From Auanema rhodensis (Eukaryota; Nematoda; Chromadorea; Rhabditida; Rhabditidae), in contig CAXKVF010000075.1 of the NCBI GenBank assembly GCA_964057225.1, positions 62,001 to 126,000 of the forward strand: a DNA stretch of 64,000 bases, written 5' to 3'. The number at the start of each line of letters is the position of its first letter. Position 1 is the first letter of the stretch. The notes under the pieces were generated by a model, which made no database searches, had not been told where the DNA came from, and saw only the letters and a program-made list of their open reading frames with translations. The position numbers were made by a program, and so were the translations under genes. This document shows, piece after piece, positions 56,401 to 64,000 of this stretch.

Positions 56401-57366
56401 AATATGGACATGGGGAATCTAATTTTGAAAACCGCATCTCTTTATCTTTCACGTGAAGCGAGTTACATACCAAGTGCACATCACGTGTACATTTAATTAG
56501 CATAAATTAAAGTTCACGTAAATTTCAAAGTCATGGTTACCATGCACCAATATCAATAAAAATTTGTTTTTAGACTAATATGGACATGGGGAATCTAATT
56601 TTGAAAACCGCATCTCTTCATCTTTCACGTGAAGCGAGTTACATACCAAGTGCACATCACGTGTACATTTAATTAGCATAAATTAAAGTTCACGTAAATT
56701 TCAAAGTCATGGTTACCATGCACCAATATCAATAAAAATTTGTTTTTAGACTAATATGGACATGGGGAATCTAATTTTGAAAACCGCATCTCTTTATCTT
56801 TCACGTGAAGCGAGTTACATACCAAGTGCACATCACGTGTACATTTAATTAGCATAAATTAAAGTTCACGTAAATTTCAAAGTCATGGTTACCATGCACC
56901 AATATCAATAAAAATTTGTTTTTAGACTAATATGGACATGGGGAATCTAATTTTGAAAACCGCATCTCTTTATCTTTCACGTGAAGCGAGTTACATACCA
57001 AGTGCACATCACGTGTACATTTAATTAGCATAAATTAAAGTTCACGTAAATTTCAAAGTCATGGTTACCATGAACCAATATCAATAAAAATTTGTTTTTA
57101 GACTAATATGGACATGGGGAATCTAATTTTGAAAACCGCATCTCTTTATCTTTCACGTGAAGCGAGTTACATACCAAGTGCACATCACGTGTACATTTAA
57201 TTAGCATAAATTAAAGTTCACGTAAATTTCAAAGTCATGGTTACCATGCACCAATATCAATAAAAATTTGTTTTTAGACTAATATGGACATGGGGAATCT
57301 AATTTTGAAAACCGCATCTCTTTATATTTCACGTGAAGCGAGTTACATACCAAGTGCACATCACGT
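53495..57366 (+). repeat. Cluster of units with private T3 and A135 variants
   Basis: T3 (GTGTATATTT) occurs at 53497, 55082, 55434 and 56138; A135 (TTATATTTCAC) at 55214, 55742 and 57326. I saw neither elsewhere in the window. Spacings of 9 units recur for both markers (53497 to 55082; 55742 to 57326), suggesting block duplication of about nine units. Confidence 0.75.
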
Positions 57367-60300
57367 GTACATTTAATTAGCATAAATTAAAGTTCACGTA
57401 AATTTCAAAGTCATGGTTACCATGCACCAATATCAATAAAAATTTGTTTTTAGACTAATATGGACATGGGGAATCTAATTTTGAAAACCGCATCTCTTCA
57501 TCTTTCACGTGAAGCGAGTTACATACCAAGTGCACATCACGTGTACATTTAATTAGCATAAATTAAAGTTCACGTAAATTTCAAAGTCATGGTTACCATG
57601 CACCAATATCAATAAAAATTTGTTTTTAGACTAATATGGACATGGGGAATCTAATTTTGAAAACCGCATCTCTTTATCTTTCACGTGAAGCGAGTTACAT
57701 ACCAAGTGCACATCACGTGTACATTTAATTAGCATAAATTAAAGTTCACGTAAATTTCAAAGTCATGGTTACCATGCACCAATATCAATAAAAATTTGTT
57801 TTTAGACTAATATGGACATGGGGAATCTAATTTTGAAAACCGCATCTCTTCATCTTTCACGTGAAGCGAGTTACATACCAAGTGCACATCACGTGTACAT
57901 TTAATTAGCATAAATTAAAGTTCACGTAAATTTCAAAGTCATGGTTACCATGCACCAATATCAATAAAAATTTGTTTTTAGACTAATATGGACATGGGGA
58001 ATCTAATTTTGAAAACCGCATCTCTTTATCTTTCACGTGAAGCGAGTTACATACCAAGTGCACATCACGTGTACATTTAATTAGCATAAATTAAAGTTCA
58101 CGTAAATTTCAAAGTCATGGTTACCATGCACCAATATCAATAAAAATTTGTTTTTAGACTAATATGGACATGGGGAATCTAATTTTGAAAACCGCATCTC
58201 TTTATCTTTCACGTGAAGCGAGTTACATACCAAGTGCACATCACGTGTACATTTAATTAGCATAAATTAAAGTTCACGTAAATTTCAAAGTCATGGTTAC
58301 CATGAACCAATATCAATAAAAATTTGTTTTTAGACTAATATGGACATGGGGAATCTAATTTTGAAAACCGCATCTCTTTATCTTTCACGTGAAGCGAGTT
58401 ACATACCAAGTGCACATCACGTGTACATTTAATTAGCATAAATTAAAGTTCACGTAAATTTCAAAGTCATGGTTACCATGCACCAATATCAATAAAAATT
58501 TGTTTTTAGACTAATATGGACATGGGGAATCTAATTTTGAAAACCGCATCTCTTTATCTTTCACGTGAAGCGAGTTACATACCAAGTGCACATCACGTGT
58601 ACATTTAATTAGCATAAATTAAAGTTCACGTAAATTTCAAAGTCATGGTTACCATGCACCAATATCAATAAAAATTTGTTTTTAGACTAATATGGACATG
58701 GGGAATCTAATTTTGAAAACCGCATCTCTTCATCTTTCACGTGAAGCGAGTTACATACCAAGTGCACATCACGTGTACATTTAATTAGCATAAATTAAAG
58801 TTCACGTAAATTTCAAAGTCATGGTTACCATGCACCAATATCAATAAAAATTTGTTTTTAGACTAATATGGACATGGGGAATCTAATTTTGAAAACCGCA
58901 TCTCTTCATCTTTCACGTGAAGCGAGTTACATACCAAGTGCACATCACGTGTACATTTAATTAGCATAAATTAAAGTTCACGTAAATTTCAAAGTCATGG
59001 TTACCATGCACCAATATCAATAAAAATTTGTTTTTAGACTAATATGGACATGGGGAATCTAATTTTGAAAACCGCATCTCTTTATCTTTCACGTGAAGCG
59101 AGTTACATACCAAGTGCACATCACGTGTACATTTAATTAGCATAAATTAAAGTTCACGTAAATTTCAAAGTCATGGTTACCATGCACCAATGTCAATAAA
59201 AATTTGTTTTTAGACTAATATGGACATGGGGAATCTAATTTTGAAAACCGCATCTCCTTATCTTTCACGTGAAGCGAGTTACATACCAAGTGCACATCAC
59301 GTGTACATTTAATTAGCATAAATTAAAGTTCACGTAAATTTCAAAGTCATGGTTACCATGCACCAATATCAATAAAAATTTGTTTTTAGACTAATATGGA
59401 CATGGGGAATCTAATTTTGAAAACCGCATCTCTTCATCTTTCACGTGAAGCGAGTTACATACCAAGTGCACATCACGTGTACATTTAATTAGCATAAATT
59501 AAAGTTCACGTAAATTTCAAAGTCATGGTTACCATGCACCAATATCAATAAAAATTTGTTTTTAGACTAATATGGACATGGGGAATCTAATTTTGAAAAC
59601 CGCATCTCTTTATCTTTCACGTGAAGCGAGTTACATACCAAGTGCACATCACGTGTACATTTAATTAGCATAAATTAAAGTTCACGTAAATTTCAAAGTC
59701 ATGGTTACAATGCACCAATATCAATAAAAATTTGTTTTTAGACTAATATGGACATGGGGAATCTAATTTTGAAAACCGCATCTCTTTATCTTTCACGTGA
59801 AGCGAGTTACATACCAAGTGCACATCACGTGTACATTTAATTAGCATAAATTAAAGTTCACGTAAATTTCAAAGTCATGGTTACCATGCACCAATGTCAA
59901 TAAAAATTTGTTTTTAGACTAATATGGACATGGGGAATCTAATTTTGAAAACCGCATCTCTTCATCTTTCACGTGAAGCGAGTTACATACCAAGTGCACA
60001 TCACGTGTACATTTAATTAGCATAAATTAAAGTTCACGTAAATTTCAAAGTCATGGTTACCATGCACCAATATCAATAAAAATTTGTTTTTAGACTAATA
60101 TGGACATGGGGAATCTAATTTTGAAAACCGCATCTCTTTATCTTTCACGTGAAGCGAGTTACATACCAAGTGCACATCACGTGTACATTTAATTAGCATA
60201 AATTAAAGTTCACGTAAATTTCAAAGTCATGGTTACCATGAACCAATATCAATAAAAATTTGTTTTTAGGCTAATATGGACATGGGGAATCTAATTTTGA

Positions 60301-62471
60301 AAACCGCATCTCTTTATCTTTCACGTGAAGCGAGTTACATACCAAGTGCACATCACGTGTACATTTAATTAGCATAAATTAAAGTTCACGTAAATTTCAA
60401 AGTCATGGTTACCATGCACCAATATCAATAAAAATTTGTTTTTAGACTAATATGGACATGGGGAATCTAATTTTGAAAACCGCATCTCTTTATCTTTCAC
60501 GTGAAGCGAGTTACATACCAAGTGCACATCACGTGTACATTTAATTAGCATAAATTAAAGTTCACGTAAATTTCAAAGTCATGGTTACCATGCACCAATA
60601 TCAATAAAAATTTGTTTTTAGACTAATATGGACATGGGGAATCTAATTTTGAAAACCGCATCTCTTTATCTTTCACGTGAAGCGAGTTACATACCAAGTG
60701 CACATCACGTGTACATTTAATTAGCATAAATTAAAGTTCACGTAAATTTCAAAGTCATGGTTACCATGCACCAATGTCAATAAAAATTTGTTTTTAGACT
60801 AATATGGACATGGGGAATCTAATTTTGAAAACCGCATCTCTTCATCTTTCACGTGAAGCGAGTTACAAACCAAGTGCACATCACGTGTACATTTAATTAG
60901 CATAAATTAAAGTTCACGTAAATTTCAAAGTCATGGTTACCATGCACCAATATCAATAAAAATTTGTTTTTAGACTAATATGGACATGGGGAATCTAATT
61001 TTGAAAACCGCATCTCTTCATCTTTCACGTGAAGCGAGTTACATACCAAGTGCACATCACGTGTACATTTAATTAGCATAAATTAAAGTTCACGTAAATT
61101 TCAAAGTCATGGTTACCATGCACCAATATCAATAAAAATTTGTTTTTAGACTAATATGGACATGGGGAATCTAATTTTGAAAACCGCATCTCTTTATCTT
61201 TCACGTGAAGCGAGTTACATACCAAGTGCACATCACGTGTACATTTAATTAGCATAAATTAAAGTTCACGTAAATTTCAAAGTCATGGTTACCATGCACC
61301 AATGTCAATAAAAATTTGTTTTTAGACTAATATGGACATGGGGAATCTAATTTTGAAAACCGCATCTCTTCATCTTTCACGTGAAGCGAGTTACATACCA
61401 AGTGCACATCACGTGTACATTTAATTAGCATAAATTAAAGTTCACGTAAATTTCAAAGTCATGGTTACCATGAACCAATATCAATAAAAATTTGTTTTTA
61501 GACTAATATGGACATGGGGAATCTAATTTTGAAAACCGCATCTCTTTATCTTTCACGTGAAGCGAGTTACATACCAAGTGCACATCACGTGTACATTTAA
61601 TTAGCATAAATTAAAGTTCACGTAAATTTCAAAGTCATGGTTACCATGCACCAATATCAATAAAAATTTGTTTTTAGACTAATATGGACATGGGGAATCT
61701 AATTTTGAAAACCGCATCTCTTTATCTTTCACGTGAAGCGAGTTACATACCAAGTGCACATCACGTGTACATTTAATTAGCATAAATTAAAGTTCACGTA
61801 AATTTCAAAGTCATGGTTACCATGAACCAATATCAATAAAAATTTGTTTTTAGACTAATATGGACATGGGGAATCTAATTTTGAAAACCGCATCTCTTTA
61901 TCTTTCACGTGAAGCGAGTTACATACCAAGTGCACATCACGTGTACATTTAATTAGCATAAATTAAAGTTCACGTAAATTTCAAAGTCATGGTTACCATG
62001 CACCAATATCAATAAAAATTTGTTTTTAGACTAATATGGACATGGGGAATCTAATTTTGAAAACCGCATCTCTTTATCTTTCACGTGAAGCGAGTTACAT
62101 ACCAAGTGCACATCACGTGTACATTTAATTAGCATAAATTAAAGTTCACGTAAATTTCAAAGTCATGGTTACCATGCACCAATGTCAATAAAAATTTGTT
62201 TTTAGACTAATATGGACATGGGGAATCTAATTTTGAAAACCGCATCTCTTTATCTTTCACGTGAAGCGAGTTACATACCAAGTGCACATCACGTGTACAT
62301 TTAATTAGCATAAATTAAAGTTCACGTAAATTTCAAAGTCATGGTTACCATGAACCAATATCAATAAAAATTTGTTTTTAGACTAATATGGACATGGGGA
62401 ATCTAATTTTGAAAACCGCATCTCTTTATCTTTCACGTGAAGCGAGTTACATACCAAGTGCACATCACGTG

Positions 62472-63414
62472 TACATTTAATTAGCATAAATTAAAGTTCA
62501 CGTAAATTTCAAAGTCATGGTTACCATGAACCAATATCAATAAAAATTTGTTTTTAGACTAATATGGACATGGGGAGTCTAATTTTGAAAACCGCATCTC
62601 TTTATCTTTCACGTGAAGCGAGTTACATAACAAGTGCACATCACGTGTACATTTAATTAGCATAAATTAAAGTTCACGTAACTTTCAAAGTCATGGTTAC
62701 CATGCACCAATATCAATAAAAATTTGTTTTTAGACTAATATGGACATGGGGAATCTAATTTTGAAAACCGCATCTCTTTATCTTTCACGTGAAGCGAGTT
62801 ACATACCAAGTGCACATCACGTGTACATTTAATTAGCATAAATTAAAGTTCACGTAAATTTCAAAGTCATGGTTACCATGCACCAATATCAATAAAAATT
62901 TGTTTTTAGACTAATATGGACATGGGGAATCTAATTTTGAAAACCGCATCTCTTTATCTTTCACGTGAAGCGAGTTACATACCAAGTGCACATCACGTGT
63001 ACATTTAATTAGCATAAATTAAAGTTCACGTAAATTTCAAAGTCATGGTTACCATGAACCAATATCAATAAAAATTTGTTTTTAGACTAATATGGACATG
63101 GGGAATCTAATTTTGAAAACCGCATCTCTTTATCTTTCACGTGAAGCGAGTTACATACCAAGTGCACATCACGTGTACATTTAATTAGCATAAATTAAAG
63201 TTCACGTAAATTTCAAAGTCATGGTTACCATGCACCAATATCAATAAAAATTTGTTTTTAAACTAATATGGACATGGGGAATCTAATTTTGAAAACCGCA
63301 TCTCTTTATCTTTCACGTGAAGCAAGTTACATACCAAGTGCACATCACGTGTACATTTAATTAGCATAAATTAAAGTTCACGCAAATTTCAAAGTCATGG
63401 TTACCATGCACCAA
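62472..63414 (+). repeat. Distant copy of the G106/C35/C32 module
   Basis: G106 at 62577 and C35 in the next unit recreate the pair seen at 35651, 36531 and 37763; the distance from 37763 is 141 units less the 2 bp lost to indels. C32 follows at 63383, preceded by an A86 unit, as at 38.9-39.1 kb. Private changes include ACATAACAAG near 62630 and GCAAGTT near 63324. Confidence 0.75.
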
Positions 63415-63879
63415 TATCAATAAAAATTTGTTTTTAGACTAATATGGACATGGGGAATCTAATTTTGAAAACCGCATCTCTTTATCTTTCACGTGAAGCG
63501 AGTTACATACCAAGTGCACATCACGTGTACATTTAATTAGCATAAATTAAAGTTCACGTAAATTTCAAAGTCATGGTTACCATGCACCAATATCAATAAT
63601 AATTTGTTTTTAGACTAATATGGACATGGGGAATCTAATTTTGAAAACCGCATCTCTTTATCTTTCACGTGAAGCGAGTTACATACCAAGTGCACATCAC
63701 GTGTACATTTAATTAGCATAAATTAAAGTTCACGTAAATTTCAAAGTCATGGTTACCATGAACCAATATCAATAAAAATTTGTTTTTAGACTAATATGGA
63801 CATGGGGAATCTAATTTTGAAAACCGCATCTCTTTATCTTTCACGTGAAGCGAGTTACATACCAAGTGCACATCACGTG

Positions 63880-64000
63880 TACATTTAATTAGCATAAATT
63901 AAAGTTCACGTAAATTTCAAAGTCATGGTTACCATGAACCAATATCAATAAAAATTTGTTTTTAGACTAATATGGACATGGGGAATCTAATTTTGAAAAC
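63880..64000 (+). repeat. Partial last monomer (121 bp), cut by window end
   Basis: The array runs off the right edge at unit position 121, as it also does at the left edge (position 1 is in phase with a unit by choice of start). Neither array boundary is inside the window. Confidence 0.95.

Larger units (their letters stand above)
1..64000 (+). repeat. Satellite array, 176-bp monomer, about 363.7 copies
   Basis: The whole window is a tandem head-to-tail array of one 176-bp AT-rich monomer (57 G+C of 176, about 32%). Unit starts (TACATTTAAT) are at 1, 177, 353 and so on to 63880. The total of 63,879 bp equals 363 x 176 minus 9. That deficit is accounted for by the indels I located: net -2 at 4.69-12.74 kb, -5 in the rearranged unit at 20063-20233, and net -2 after 51.7 kb. 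No orientation switch, transposon or unique DNA was found. Most units differ from each other by only a few substitutions. Nucleosome-scale monomers in long pure arrays are typical of eukaryotic centromeric or pericentromeric satellites, but centromere function here is inferred. I do not recognise the family or the organism. Confidence 0.98.
50682..64000 (+). repeat. Right tract of the array
   Basis: C132, G65, C130 and T139 units return, as in the central tract, and G130 is not seen after 49755. Four one-base indels occur (about 51820, 52207, 53086 and 53771; net -2). C167 units at 50672 and 54718 each follow an A58 unit and precede a C130 unit, the same arrangement as at 31312. The G106 and C35 module of 35.5-38 kb reappears at 62577-62690, followed by an A86 unit and a C32 unit at 63383. 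No gene is present. Confidence 0.82.

Noticed and set aside
1-64000. CRISPR-like array, because of the regular spacing
   Set aside because: There are no unique spacers between short repeats; the full 176-bp period is repeated with a few substitutions.
1-64000. Orientation switch or array boundary within the window
   Set aside because: All unit starts are in one orientation, and the register accounting (363 x 176 minus 9) leaves no room for unaligned sequence.

Overview
The whole 64 kb window is one uninterrupted head-to-tail satellite DNA array. The monomer is 176 bp and about 32% G+C. Starting each unit at TACATTTAAT, unit starts fall at 1, 177, 353 and so on up to 63880. That gives 363 intervals plus a final 121-bp partial unit, about 363.7 monomers, all in the same orientation. 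I found no gene, RNA gene, transposon or unique sequence. The only open reading frame of note (362-544, minus strand) is a by-product of one point mutation in one monomer. The material is eukaryotic heterochromatic repeat, and the nucleosome-scale monomer makes a centromeric or pericentromeric array the leading guess. I do not recognise the monomer: from memory it is not primate alpha satellite, Arabidopsis CEN180, Brassica CentBr or rice CentO. The organism therefore cannot be named from this window.

Monomer anatomy (unit coordinates equal window coordinates 1-176): a 7-bp inverted repeat at 5-24; three ACGT-core boxes at 26-35, 137-146 and 171-176, whose cores lie 32 and 33 bp apart across the unit junction; a 13- or 15-bp palindrome at 44-58 containing a BstEII site; an oligo-A/oligo-T stretch at 71-84; and a TTTTGAAAA dyad at 112-120. 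CpG is not depleted. No CENP-B box was seen.

Layout by shared diagnostic variants. (1) 1-4689: clean units with rare markers. (2) 4690-12740: the same kinds of units, but with about 31 single-base run-length indels and one 3-bp insertion, which are virtually absent elsewhere. (3) 12741-37129: a mosaic of units marked by C132, G65, G130, A57/A58 and T139, with several multi-unit duplications and one rearranged 171-bp unit at 20063-20233. (4) 37130-50681: a tract where the markers C32, T15 and G130 recur at 8+3 = 11-unit spacing, a loose 1,936-bp higher-order repeat. (5) 50682-64000: C132 and G65 return, a private marker pair (T3, A135) appears at 53.5-57.4 kb, and a module from 37 kb recurs near 62.5 kb. 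Length is very strictly kept: from 20234 to about 51737, 179 successive units keep exact 176-bp register. The picture is one of ongoing homogenisation by unequal exchange or conversion of multi-unit blocks, with one tract whose quality looks suspect.
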